A DNA stretch of 64,000 nucleotides, from positions 1,240,001 through 1,304,000 of the forward strand of contig OY969912.1 in the NCBI GenBank assembly GCA_963704505.1, given 5' to 3'. Position numbers and translations under genes: made by a program. This document shows, one piece after another, positions 15,933 through 23,903 of this stretch (position 1 is the first letter of the stretch; each line of letters opens with the position of its first letter). The notes beneath the pieces are model-generated. The model was not told the origin of the DNA. It made no database searches and worked only from the letters and a program-made list of their open reading frames with translations. This DNA comes from VRUE01 sp963704505 (GTDB taxonomy: Bacteria; Actinomycetota; Thermoleophilia; Solirubrobacterales; 70-9).

Positions 15933-18032
15933 TTGCGTCATCGCATCGCTCTCGACGCCTATATCCGCGTTTCTCACGTGGCCGGCAGGGGAGGTGCCAG
16001 CTTCATATCCCCCGAGATCCAGCAAGAGCAGATCGAAGGCTGGGTGCAAGCAAGGGGTCGAACTCTTGGCGAGGTCTTCGTTGAGCTAGATGAGAGCGGC
16101 GCCCGCGCCGACCGTCCGTTGCTCATGCAGGCGATCAAGAGGGTGGAGGCAGGGGAATCTCAGGGGGTAGTCGTTGCCAAGCTCGACCGCTTCGGTCGCT
16201 CACTGATCGACGGGCTCGCCGCTCTCGCTCGGATAGAGGACGCCGGCGGCCAGTTCGTCAGCGTCCAAGACGGATTCGACCTCGCGAGCCCGACTGGCAA
16301 GCTCATCTTGCGAATCATGTTCGCGATGGGCGAGTGGGAGCTCGAACGCATACGCGACAGCTGGATCATCGCGAGGTCGAAGGCCACGGAGCGCGGAATC
16401 CACGGCGGGAACAAAGTGCCATTCGGCTACCTAAGGGGCAAGGACAAAAGACTCTTCCCCCATCCCAAATGGGCCCCGGTCGTCACCGAGCTTTTCCGCA
16501 GGCGAGCCGAAGATGTACCGGTGTTCGACCTCCTCGAGTACTTGGAGGAGGTTGGCTACCGGACCGGGGCGGGCACACGACCGCGGACGAACTTCGCCTA
16601 CCGGATCGTCTGCAATCGGGTCTATCTCGGCGAGGCACGCTCGGGCGAGTTCGTCAAGCTGGGCGCCCACCCAGCCCTGACCGATCCGGCGACCTGGCAG
16701 CGGGCCCAGGTCCCCCGACGTCGGCCTCATTCTCGAATCGAGTCGCTTCTCGGGAATGTGATCCGGTGCGCGAGCTGTGGCCGCCCGATGGGTCCAGTCC
16801 GCGAACACACCAGCGGGGTCGCCAGGGCCTACCGATGCGCTGGACAGGCTCGCGGAAGGGGCAATAGCTGCGGGGCGCCGGCCTCCGCGTCCATCGAGGA
16901 AATTGATCCCGTGATCGAGGCGCTTCTTTTCGATCTGGCGCGGCGTCCGAAGCCGGGAACGAGTGAGTCTTCGCTCGCCTCAGATGAACAGAAGGTCAAG
17001 GACGCATTGAGGGGCCTTGAGCAGTATCGAGACAGCTCACGAGTGCTCGAGATGCTTGGAGCGACGATGTTTGAGGCTGGAGTTCGCAAACGCGTCGCTA
17101 CCTATGAGCGCAGCTTGCTGAAGGTCGCCACTGCCCGTCGGGGGCTCAACGCTCCGAGCTTGCCTCCTGAAGAACTGGATCGCATCTGGAGACACCTGAC
17201 GATTCCCCAGCGGCAGGTGTGGATCAACGAGTTCGTGGACTGCGTTGCGATTGAGCGGGGGCGCGGCCCGGCCTTCGAGCGAGCTTGGGCATACCTACGC
17301 GGAACCGGCCCGGTGAAGGTCGGTCGGGGCGTCGTTGCCCACCAACTCAGGCCGGCTAGCGAAGGCGCCCGGCAGCTGAGTGCAACCCGTCGCTGGAGTG
17401 AGGAAGCAATTGCGTCGCGATTGCGCTCATTTGCCGGTGATCGAACGGATTGGCCCACGTTCCGCGACTTCGAGGCCGCTGGGGAGGGCCCACTGCACTG
17501 GCAGATCATGAACTGGGGAGGGCCCTACTACTGGGCAAACCTGCTTGGAGTGCCAGACGATGCAATTCGTGTCACCTGGAGTAAGCCGCGGATACGCGGA
17601 GCGCTCGGACCCCTCCTAAGGGGTCGGGATACATGGCCTGCAAAGGCAGACTTCAGGCGGGCGGGCATGCTGCCGCTCTATCAAGCCCTCAACAGCCACG
17701 GAGCTCAGGAGCACTGGGCGAAAACCTTTGGCGTTCGGTGGGCTCCACGTAGCCGGCGCTGGACGAAAGCGGAAATTCACGAAGAACTGGAGCGCCTGTT
17801 GCCTGACTTCGAGGTGTTCCCGAACCAAAAGCAATTCCGCAAGATTGGCCAACGAGGGTTGAACGTAGCGATCCGCAAGAACGGCGGGCTGGACTATTGG
17901 TCGGAGCGAATGGGGATGAAGCGCTCGAGATGCTCCTACGGCCAGACTCGGGGCCCGGATCCCAATCGTAAACGTGGTCGGAAGGCATCTGGTTTGTCAG
18001 GGAGCTCGGCTCAAAACGCGAAAAGTAAATAG
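15933..18032 (+). CDS. Large serine recombinase 2 with three C-terminal repeats
   Basis: 699 aa, TTG start (LRHRIALDAYIRVS). The resolvase catalytic domain has Ser14, KLDRFGRS (83-90) and EWELERIRD (134-142). A recombinase domain spans ~155-265, a zinc ribbon has C279, C282, C302 and C313, and a predicted coiled coil covers ~350-405. The extra C-terminus holds three repeats beginning at W488, W549 and W610, exactly 61 residues apart. Each runs W-(S/T)-x5-I-x3-L, then (W/F)P-x4-F-x2-(A/I)G, then G-x4-(Y/H)W-x3-(L/F/M)G. Such repeats are probably small helical DNA-binding units, comparable to homing-endonuclease-associated repeats. Family members catalyse integration/excision through a Ser-DNA intermediate. 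The gene looks complete and likely functional. Confidence 0.9.
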   Translation: MRHRIALDAYIRVSHVAGRGGASFISPEIQQEQIEGWVQARGRTLGEVFVELDESGARADRPLLMQAIKRVEAGESQGVVVAKLDRFGRSLIDGLAALARIEDAGGQFVSVQDGFDLASPTGKLILRIMFAMGEWELERIRDSWIIARSKATERGIHGGNKVPFGYLRGKDKRLFPHPKWAPVVTELFRRRAEDVPVFDLLEYLEEVGYRTGAGTRPRTNFAYRIVCNRVYLGEARSGEFVKLGAHPALTDPATWQRAQVPRRRPHSRIESLLGNVIRCASCGRPMGPVREHTSGVARAYRCAGQARGRGNSCGAPASASIEEIDPVIEALLFDLARRPKPGTSESSLASDEQKVKDALRGLEQYRDSSRVLEMLGATMFEAGVRKRVATYERSLLKVATARRGLNAPSLPPEELDRIWRHLTIPQRQVWINEFVDCVAIERGRGPAFERAWAYLRGTGPVKVGRGVVAHQLRPASEGARQLSATRRWSEEAIASRLRSFAGDRTDWPTFRDFEAAGEGPLHWQIMNWGGPYYWANLLGVPDDAIRVTWSKPRIRGALGPLLRGRDTWPAKADFRRAGMLPLYQALNSHGAQEHWAKTFGVRWAPRSRRWTKAEIHEELERLLPDFEVFPNQKQFRKIGQRGLNVAIRKNGGLDYWSERMGMKRSRCSYGQTRGPDPNRKRGRKASGLSGSSAQNAKSK

Positions 18033-18067
18033 GTCTGGGGGCTCCAAGCCACTGGAGGATCACGCGA

Positions 18068-19537
18068 TCAAAGCTGCTCCGTCATCAGATTGGCCGACAG
18101 CGGGCGCGCACCCTCGTGGCTGCCGCGGCGATGCTGTCGGGGAGCTTGGAGGTTGGGAAGATCGCGAGCGGCGTAGGCAAGGGCATCCACCTGGTCGTCG
18201 TGATCACCGGCGGGAAAGGCCAGCAGCTCGGACTCAAGGTCGTGTAGCCACTTCGCATTCCTAAGGTGGTAGATGCGTCCCGACCTGTAGAGGGCGCCTG
18301 CGGCAGAGGCCCGCGTCACCTTGTCCTTGTCCGGATAGACAGGCTCGACTGGGAGGCCACGTCTGGCGAGCGCCTGAATCAGAGCTGATTGATAGCCAAT
18401 GGCCTCAACCTTCATCGTGCCAATGAAGTTTTTCTCGAGGTAGTCGACTTGCGCAGGTCCGGGTATGCGGGCTCGAGCCACATCGACAATCAGCAGCTCC
18501 CCATCAGGTCCAATCCAGACCTTCAGGGCCACCGTGTAGTCGGCTGTCTCCTTGGTCGAGACGGCGAGATCGACGAACGTTGCCTTGCGACAAGAGTTCG
18601 GGTCAGCAGCTCCAAAGGTGCCGTCGGCGCGGTCAAAGTGGGCGATCCCGTCTCTCAAATCGAAATAGCGGAAATCTCGCCGATCAAAGATGCCCCCGTC
18701 ATCCGGACTAGGGCGCCCCTGATACATCGCCGACCACCAGTAAGGACCAACCACGCTCCGGGTCTTCTCCAAAGCCTCGCGCCCGTAGCGACCCGGCCAA
18801 AGGGGGGCGCCCCTTTCTCGCCTGAGCGGGTCAGCCTCCTCGGCCAGTGCCGGCAGGCGAATCTCGCGGACGGGATCACCTCCTGTTCCCGCGCTTTCAC
18901 TCAGCATCCGACCGCCGAGATCCCCCTCGTGCCAACGAGTCATGAGCACAACTACAACGGCCCCTGGTTCGAGGCGACTCCGAGCAGTCGAGAGCCACCA
19001 GTCCCACTGGCGCTCGCGAATCACCTCAGACATCGCTTGTTCAGCGTTCTTGATCGGATCATCAATGATCAAGAGGTGGGCTCCACGCCCCGTGATCGCC
19101 CCGCCGACCCCGGCGCTGATCATCCCCCCGCCAGCGCCCTCCAGCTTCCAACGGCGAGCAGCTCGGCTCGCCGGGTCGACCCGGACTCCATAGAGGTGCC
19201 CATGCTCGGCTAGGAGATCACGGACCCTTGAGCCCCACCCTGCTGCGAAGTCGGCCTCATAGGAGGCCAGCATTACCTGGCGATCTGGAAATGCTCCCAA
19301 GTACCACGCCGGAGCCAGAGTTGAGATCAGCATCGACTTCCCGTGGCGCGGGGGAATAGCGACGAGAAGAATTTCCGGAGTAGCTGATCGGCGTTGCTCC
19401 GCGGCAGCAATCGCCTCCACAATCTCCCTGTTGATTAGCTCAATATGGGGCGCCAGCTCGAAGCTGGGCTCAGTCACCAGGCCCAGCCCCGCCGGTCCCG
19501 CTTGCGTGAGCACGGCCGGCTGCTTTGAGTGCGTCAT
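18068..19537 (-). CDS. Phage terminase large subunit
   Basis: 489 aa. The ATPase Walker A PPRHGKS is at 62-68 and Walker B LLIIDDP at ~155-161. The nuclease domain has acidic residues in TFVDLAVS and near the end in DHDDQVDALAYA, the usual RNase H-like terminase pattern (Terminase_6 type). The large subunit powers DNA packaging and cuts concatemers. The annotated ATG overlaps the small-subunit gene by 68 bases; a GTG at 19477 (VTEPSFELAP) would overlap it by only 8 and is an alternative. No portal, protease or capsid gene follows; the convergent neighbour is recombinase 2. Confidence 0.92.
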   Translation of the reverse strand: MTHSKQPAVLTQAGPAGLGLVTEPSFELAPHIELINREIVEAIAAAEQRRSATPEILLVAIPPRHGKSMLISTLAPAWYLGAFPDRQVMLASYEADFAAGWGSRVRDLLAEHGHLYGVRVDPASRAARRWKLEGAGGGMISAGVGGAITGRGAHLLIIDDPIKNAEQAMSEVIRERQWDWWLSTARSRLEPGAVVVVLMTRWHEGDLGGRMLSESAGTGGDPVREIRLPALAEEADPLRRERGAPLWPGRYGREALEKTRSVVGPYWWSAMYQGRPSPDDGGIFDRRDFRYFDLRDGIAHFDRADGTFGAADPNSCRKATFVDLAVSTKETADYTVALKVWIGPDGELLIVDVARARIPGPAQVDYLEKNFIGTMKVEAIGYQSALIQALARRGLPVEPVYPDKDKVTRASAAGALYRSGRIYHLRNAKWLHDLESELLAFPAGDHDDQVDALAYAARDLPNLQAPRQHRRGSHEGARPLSANLMTEQL

Positions 19538-19931
19538 TTAGCGCCCTCCTTGTCTCTGGGTCCTCGAAGATCGAGTCTGTGAGGCGAAGCGGTGAGCCAT
19601 TGATGCCGGTGAGTTCATGGGCCTGTCGGCGACCCCATCGCTTTGGATGGCGGCGCTCGAGGTAGGCGAGCCCGGCCCTCCAGTCATCAGGCACCGCCTT
19701 GAGAAGCCGGGCCACGATTTCAACCTCAGCCTCCGCTTCGGCGCGCCGAATTGTTTCGTAGAAGTCTCGGTGGATGCCGCGCGTCGCCTCTTCGCCGGCC
19801 TTCATCCAGCGGTAGAAGGTGGCGGGGGAGATCCCAGCTGAGCGGGCTGCCGGCTCGGCGTAGTTTCCGGCCCGCATCGCGCCCACTATCCGTTGGGCGA
19901 CCTCGGGCGTGAGTTTCGTTGGACGTGCCAT
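19470..19931 (-). CDS. Phage terminase small subunit-like protein
   Basis: 153 aa from the ATG at 19931, chosen because a GAGGAG site lies 5 bases upstream; a longer frame starts at 19979 inside the preceding gene. The N-terminus MARPTKLTPEVAQRIV plus the HTH-like AARSAGISPATFYRWMKAG match TerS-type DNA-recognition domains, which bind the pac/cos site and load the large subunit. It is located between the methyltransferase (7-base gap) and TerL, as expected. Confidence 0.82.
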   Translation of the reverse strand: MARPTKLTPEVAQRIVGAMRAGNYAEPAARSAGISPATFYRWMKAGEEATRGIHRDFYETIRRAEAEAEVEIVARLLKAVPDDWRAGLAYLERRHPKRWGRRQAHELTGINGSPLRLTDSIFEDPETRRALNDALKAAGRAHASGTGGAGPGD

Positions 19932-19938
19932 CAGCTCC

Positions 19939-21150
19939 TCACTTGACTGGGTTGCCAGTGAGGGATTGGTAGCGATCACAGATCACATCGCAAAAGCGAG
20001 GATCGAGCTCGATCAGGCGGGCGGCTCGCTTGCTCTTCTCACAGGCGACCAAGGTCGATCCCGATCCGGCAAAGGGGTCAAGAACGAGCTCTCCCGGAGA
20101 TGAGGAATTACGCAGGCAGTACTCGATCAACTCGGGCGGCTTCATTGTCGGGTGCTCCCGTGAGGCCTTCGGTCGCTCGAACTCGAGAACGCTTGACTGA
20201 GCGTCGTCCCCTTTCCACGCTGGTCCTCCTCGGCCCAGGCGCCCTGGGCCCGGCTTAAAGCCATAGAGGATGAGCTCGTGGCGGTAGTGGTAGTCGCAGT
20301 GGCCCAGAACGATCGAGTCCTTGAGCCAGACCAGCGTTTGGCGAAGTGACCAACCGCTCTCAAGGAACGCGGAGCCGAAGATCAGCGCACGCTCCCCGCC
20401 TGGGTGAGCGACGTAGATAGGCGCGCCGGGTCTCAGAGCTCGGTCCGCGGCTCTGAAGGCGTTGGCCAGGAGACTGGCGAGATCGGCTTTGCCGTCACCC
20501 TCGATTCTGAGCTTCTCGTCTGTCTTTCCCTCATAGTCGACGCCATACGGAGGATCACTCCAGATGAGATCTGCGTGGCACTCACCGAGCAGCTTTCGAT
20601 AGGCGTCGGGGTCACGGGCATCCCCACAGAGAAGCTTGTGTTCTCCGAGCTCGATTAGGTCTCCCGGTTGCGTCCGCGCTTTGCGCGGCGGGGGAGGCGG
20701 GTCGTCATAGACGATTGGCTTGAGATCGAGCTCGGCGAGCAGGGCGTCGAGGCCATCCACGTCATAGCCGGTCCCGTCTAGATCGGGGAGTTCGCTGAGG
20801 AGATCGGCGAGGGCTTCGTTGTCATAGCCGGCGAGGTCGTTACTTCGGTTGTCGACGAGAACGATCCGGGCTGCCTGCTCATCATCAACGTCGACGTAGG
20901 TAACCGCGATCTGGGTCCAGCCGAGATCCTCTGCTGCCTGGAGGGTGTGATTGCCGGCCAAGACCTGAAGGGTGGCCCGATTCACAACGATCGGTCTGTA
21001 TTGACCGTTGCGAGACAGACTTTCTTTCAGGACCTCGAGGTTGCCCTTCCGGGGGTTGCCTGGGTAGGGGTGAAGCTGATCAATCTGGGCGAACTCAGGA
21101 TGAGAAATCGGTTTTGGCGGGCGCGGTATGTTCTTTCTTGGGTCAGCCAT
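19939..21150 (-). CDS. ParB-like domain / DNA methyltransferase fusion
   Basis: 403 aa. A ParB-like N-terminal domain (residues ~20-110, with LAGNHTL at 65-70) is followed by a Pro-rich linker and a DNA methyltransferase with the catalytic DPPY (199-202) before the SAM motif DPFAGSGST (~365), the beta-type order, so N6-adenine or N4-cytosine. These fusions are common in prophages next to terminase genes and may protect or mark phage DNA. It is the first gene of a minus-strand unit MTase-TerS-TerL. Confidence 0.9.
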   Translation of the reverse strand: MADPRKNIPRPPKPISHPEFAQIDQLHPYPGNPRKGNLEVLKESLSRNGQYRPIVVNRATLQVLAGNHTLQAAEDLGWTQIAVTYVDVDDEQAARIVLVDNRSNDLAGYDNEALADLLSELPDLDGTGYDVDGLDALLAELDLKPIVYDDPPPPPRKARTQPGDLIELGEHKLLCGDARDPDAYRKLLGECHADLIWSDPPYGVDYEGKTDEKLRIEGDGKADLASLLANAFRAADRALRPGAPIYVAHPGGERALIFGSAFLESGWSLRQTLVWLKDSIVLGHCDYHYRHELILYGFKPGPGRLGRGGPAWKGDDAQSSVLEFERPKASREHPTMKPPELIEYCLRNSSSPGELVLDPFAGSGSTLVACEKSKRAARLIELDPRFCDVICDRYQSLTGNPVK

Positions 21151-21224
21151 CGCGCCCGACTATCGGACGCTTACGAAGTTTTGAATTGAGAAGTTCTCAA
21201 GGCACTCGCTTTTGCGAACTTGAG

Positions 21225-21524
21225 ATGTTGAATCGGCTCGACTTCTGGAGCATGTTGGGCCAAACTCGCGGCATGGACATGACCGGCGCTATGCCAACCA
21301 AGGCCTGGCTGGAGATCCGAGACGAGAAGGGCGAGCTCCTGGAGTCGATCCCAGCTCGCATCGCCGGCGGCTCCATAACGGCTCAGCTACCCGGGTTCGC
21401 CGCGGGGACTATGGGGTCGCTTCAGCTATGCACAGGCGAGCCTGACGGAGTCGTCTGGAGGGAAGATGCAGATGTCCAGGAACTTCCGACCAAGCCAGCG
21501 ATTCAGATCTTTGTAATCGGCTGA
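21225..21524 (+). CDS. Hypothetical protein at island right end
   Basis: 99 aa from the ATG at 21225; ATGs at 21273 and 21279 are in frame and may be the real start. The part from residue ~23 (TKAWLEIRDEKGELLESIPA, then GGSITAQLPGFAAGTMG) is protein-like with alternating strands. No family recognised. It is the last gene before the attR-like repeat and is divergent from the methyltransferase gene. Confidence 0.45.
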   Translation: MLNRLDFWSMLGQTRGMDMTGAMPTKAWLEIRDEKGELLESIPARIAGGSITAQLPGFAAGTMGSLQLCTGEPDGVVWREDADVQELPTKPAIQIFVIG

Positions 21525-21646
21525 ATTCCAGGACCTCATTGGGGTCTCTCAAAACTCTCGTTACGCGAATCGCAAGCGGATCTCAACGCTGCGGCGAATG
21601 GTGAGAAGGTGCTGCAACCTGGGGCGTTCTCGTGCCATTGGGAGTT

Positions 21647-21706
21647 GTCTCGAAAACTGTTGTGCGCCTTGTGCGTACCGTGGGTTCGAATCCCACCCCC
21701 TCCGCT
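21647..21706 (+). repeat. attR-like repeat: displaced 3' fragment of tRNA-Ser
   Basis: 60-bp copy of 4829-4888 with two adjacent mismatches, covering anticodon loop, variable arm, T arm and 3' acceptor strand, but without the 5' half of the tRNA. It is therefore a tRNA fragment, not a gene. It is the expected footprint of site-specific integration into the 3' end of tRNA-Ser, and marks where the older chromosome resumes (the cupredoxin operon ends 16 bases later). Confidence 0.88.
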
Positions 21707-21721
21707 AGCGTCTCTCACGCC

Positions 21722-22465
21722 TCAGCCGCGCGGGAGGATCGTGAAGCCCTTTTTCACGACTTTCGACTCGTTGTTGGCCTGGTCGGAGGCCTGTAGGACC
21801 GCGATGTAGCGCCCCGGCCTGCTCTTGAAGTGCTTTGCCGAGCCGCCGAGCATGAGCTGGTTGGAGCCGATGAACGACTTCCAGGTCCCGTAGCCGTTGA
21901 AGATGCGCTTGCCCTTCGAGTTGAAGCGGTAGTACTCGACGTCGAGCGTGCCCCGCTCGTTGATCGCTGCCGTGGTGCGCACGCCCTTATGGCTGCTGAA
22001 GCTCGGCTTCGCGAGGCGGACTTCGCCGAGCGTCGGCTTGGTCACGTCGATGTTCAGCGGCGGCTGGGGGCCGGGGTTGGAGTTCGGGTCGCCGGGGGTC
22101 GCGGAGACGACGACCTCGCCGCGGACGAAGGCGTGCAGTTTGCACTCGAATTCGTAGACGCCGGGCTGGTCGAACTGGACCGTATAGCTGTCGCCCGGCC
22201 GGTGGTCGGGGGCGTCGGTTCCCGGGTCCGAGTCCCACTGGAGGTCGTTCGCCGAGATCCCCGTCACCGAGTGGGCAAGGTCGGGCCCGAGCCAGTCCCA
22301 GGTGACCTTCTCGTCGAGGTTGACGTGGACCTCCGGCTGCGACCAGGCGAAGTTGGCGATCGAAACGCGGGTGTTGCTCGCCGAGGCCGACGCCGGCAGG
22401 GCGAGGGCGGCCGCGATCAACGCCAGCGCTCCGAGGCCCCGACGGGCTAGGAGACGATGTACCAA
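21722..22465 (-). CDS. Exported cupredoxin-domain protein
   Basis: 247 aa. The signal peptide (ALALIAAALALPASASA) ends near residue 30. The cupredoxin domain (~32-130) has a copper-site His in LAHSV and the C-terminal ECKLHAFVRGEV (Cys and His ligands); the usual axial Met after the His is not visible, so copper binding may be atypical. A second beta-rich domain (~150-245, ending KVVKKGFTILP) looks immunoglobulin-like. The start is TTG or near it and overlaps the multicopper oxidase stop by 19 bases, so this is the last gene of the copper operon. Confidence 0.8.
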   Translation of the reverse strand: MVHRLLARRGLGALALIAAALALPASASASNTRVSIANFAWSQPEVHVNLDEKVTWDWLGPDLAHSVTGISANDLQWDSDPGTDAPDHRPGDSYTVQFDQPGVYEFECKLHAFVRGEVVVSATPGDPNSNPGPQPPLNIDVTKPTLGEVRLAKPSFSSHKGVRTTAAINERGTLDVEYYRFNSKGKRIFNGYGTWKSFIGSNQLMLGGSAKHFKSRPGRYIAVLQASDQANNESKVVKKGFTILPRG

Positions 22466-23496
22466 CCGTTCATTCCTTGGTGAAAGTGCTGGAAGACGTG
22501 GCAGTGGTAGAACCAGCGCCCCGGGTTGTCCTCGACGAATTCGACCTTGAACGAGTCGGCGGGGCCGAAGGTTTTGTTGTCGATGATCGTTCCGTCCGGC
22601 TCCGTCCAGCGATGTCCGTGCACGTGGAAGGTGTGGAAGAAGTTGTCAACGCCGTAGACGTGGAAGGCGACGCGCTCGCCGACCTTCGCTTCGAGGGTTG
22701 GCGTGTTGCCGGCGTAGGCCCTGCCGTTGATGCAGTAGTAGTTGCCCTTCAGCCCGGTGATCGACGGATCCAGGGTGTGGAAGCCGAGGAAGAAATCCCG
22801 GTCGGGCCGCGATTCGCCGCGCGGGCGGATGAGCAGGGGGCCGAAGAGTCCTTTGAAGACGGGCAGCGGGTCCATCGGGCCGTGGTCGTGGTAGAGCCAG
22901 GTCCCCTCGGTCCCTTCTTTCGCCTCCCAGACGTAGGTGAAGGTGCGGTTGCGCTGGACGAAGCCCCCGGGGTCGGTGAACTTGCCCTTGTAGGAGCCGT
23001 CCATTTCGTTGGAGTAGAAGACCCCGTGCGGGTGGATCGTCACCGCCGGCTTCAGCTTGTTGCGGAAGTGGACGATCACGGTGTCGCCGACTTCGGCTTC
23101 GATCAGCGGGCCGGGGATCGTCGCCGGGGTCAGCGGCTCGGCGAAGCCGGGGGAATACTGCCGGTAGGCGTAGGCGTTGAAGGTGGTCCGCCCTTCCTTG
23201 ACCGGCTTGGCCATCATCTGGTCGCGGTGGGTGGGGACGATGTCCCACTCTCGTTCCTCGGCGGCGATCCAGTATTCGCGCACCGGCCCACTCGCCGAGG
23301 CGGTCGCTGCGCCGACTGCGGAGGCGTCGGCCCCCGCGCTCGCCTCCGCGGCGACCCGCGGCGGCACGTCGACTTCGCTCGAAAGCTGAGCGACGTCGAT
23401 CTTGCCGCTGTCGGTTGCGACGTACTGCCCGGCCAGGGTGCAGACGAAAGCGCCGCCGGTCAGGCTGAGGAAGTCGCGGCGGTCGACGGGGCTCAT
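22447..23496 (-). CDS. Multicopper oxidase, Tat-type signal
   Basis: 349 aa from the ATG at 23496; a longer frame upstream is out-of-gene sequence. The N-terminus MSPVDRRDFLSLTGGAF is a twin-arginine export signal, implying folding with copper before export. All four copper motifs are visible: IHPHG, YHDHG, FHTFHVHGH and the T1 site FYHCHVFQHFHQGM. The length fits two-domain (small laccase or nitrite reductase-like) enzymes. These couple one-electron substrate oxidation to reduction of O2; the substrate is unknown. It is flanked in the same operon by two cupredoxins that could pass electrons. Confidence 0.9.
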   Translation of the reverse strand: MSPVDRRDFLSLTGGAFVCTLAGQYVATDSGKIDVAQLSSEVDVPPRVAAEASAGADASAVGAATASASGPVREYWIAAEEREWDIVPTHRDQMMAKPVKEGRTTFNAYAYRQYSPGFAEPLTPATIPGPLIEAEVGDTVIVHFRNKLKPAVTIHPHGVFYSNEMDGSYKGKFTDPGGFVQRNRTFTYVWEAKEGTEGTWLYHDHGPMDPLPVFKGLFGPLLIRPRGESRPDRDFFLGFHTLDPSITGLKGNYYCINGRAYAGNTPTLEAKVGERVAFHVYGVDNFFHTFHVHGHRWTEPDGTIIDNKTFGPADSFKVEFVEDNPGRWFYHCHVFQHFHQGMNGWYIVS

Positions 23497-23504
23497 CCCC
23501 GGGC

Positions 23505-23903
23505 CTACTTCTTGACCGTGACCGTGAGTTTCATTTCGGTCGGGTGGATCGTGCAGATGAAGTGATAGGTGCCCGGCGTTTCGAACTTCTTCGTGAACTG
23601 GGCGTTGGTCGTCGCGGTCGGGGTCGAGTAGGAGCCCTTCTTCTTCAGGCCGCCCGGGCCCTGCTTGAGATGAACGTCGTGGGGCTGGGTGTTGGCCGAC
23701 GACCACACCCACTTGATCGAGCTCCCCTTATTCACCGAGACCGCGCTCGGCCCGAAGTAGAAGTCGTTGATCGTGACCAGCTTCGGCGGCGGCTTCTTGC
23801 CGGAGGCCGCGCCGGCGCTCGCCCCCGACGCCCCGAGGGCGGCGACGGCGAGGGCAGCGACGGCCAGGGCGGCGACGGTCCGGCGGATCCCTTGGCGGCT
23901 CAT
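23505..23903 (-). CDS. Plastocyanin-like cupredoxin, exported
   Basis: 132 aa from the ATG at 23903, whose ATGA overlaps the stop of the beta-helix gene; an in-frame GTG lies 9 bases earlier. The signal peptide is an Ala/Val repeat (TVAALAVAALAVAALGASGA). The single cupredoxin domain has type 1 copper ligands in QPHDVHL (His) and ICTIHPTEM (Cys, His, Met), all four present. It is a likely electron carrier outside the membrane, 8 bases upstream of the oxidase gene. Confidence 0.88.
   Translation of the reverse strand: MSRQGIRRTVAALAVAALAVAALGASGASAGAASGKKPPPKLVTINDFYFGPSAVSVNKGSSIKWVWSSANTQPHDVHLKQGPGGLKKKGSYSTPTATTNAQFTKKFETPGTYHFICTIHPTEMKLTVTVKK

Larger units (their letters stand above)
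4889..21646. mobile_element. tRNA-Ser-integrated genomic island (~16.8 kb)
   Basis: The segment is bounded by a 60-bp duplication of the tRNA-Ser 3' end. It contains two large serine recombinases, a TerS/TerL pair, a ParB-like/DNA methyltransferase fusion, an ATPase plus ExK-protein pair, a PD-(D/E)XK nuclease, two TetR regulators and decayed genes. Composition is mosaic: 5.0-8.2 kb is visibly AT-richer than the flanking chromosome, while 8.6-10.7 kb is GC-rich. No capsid, portal or tyrosine integrase gene was found. It is probably a composite of several insertions, or a degraded prophage or satellite carrying cargo. Confidence 0.8.
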
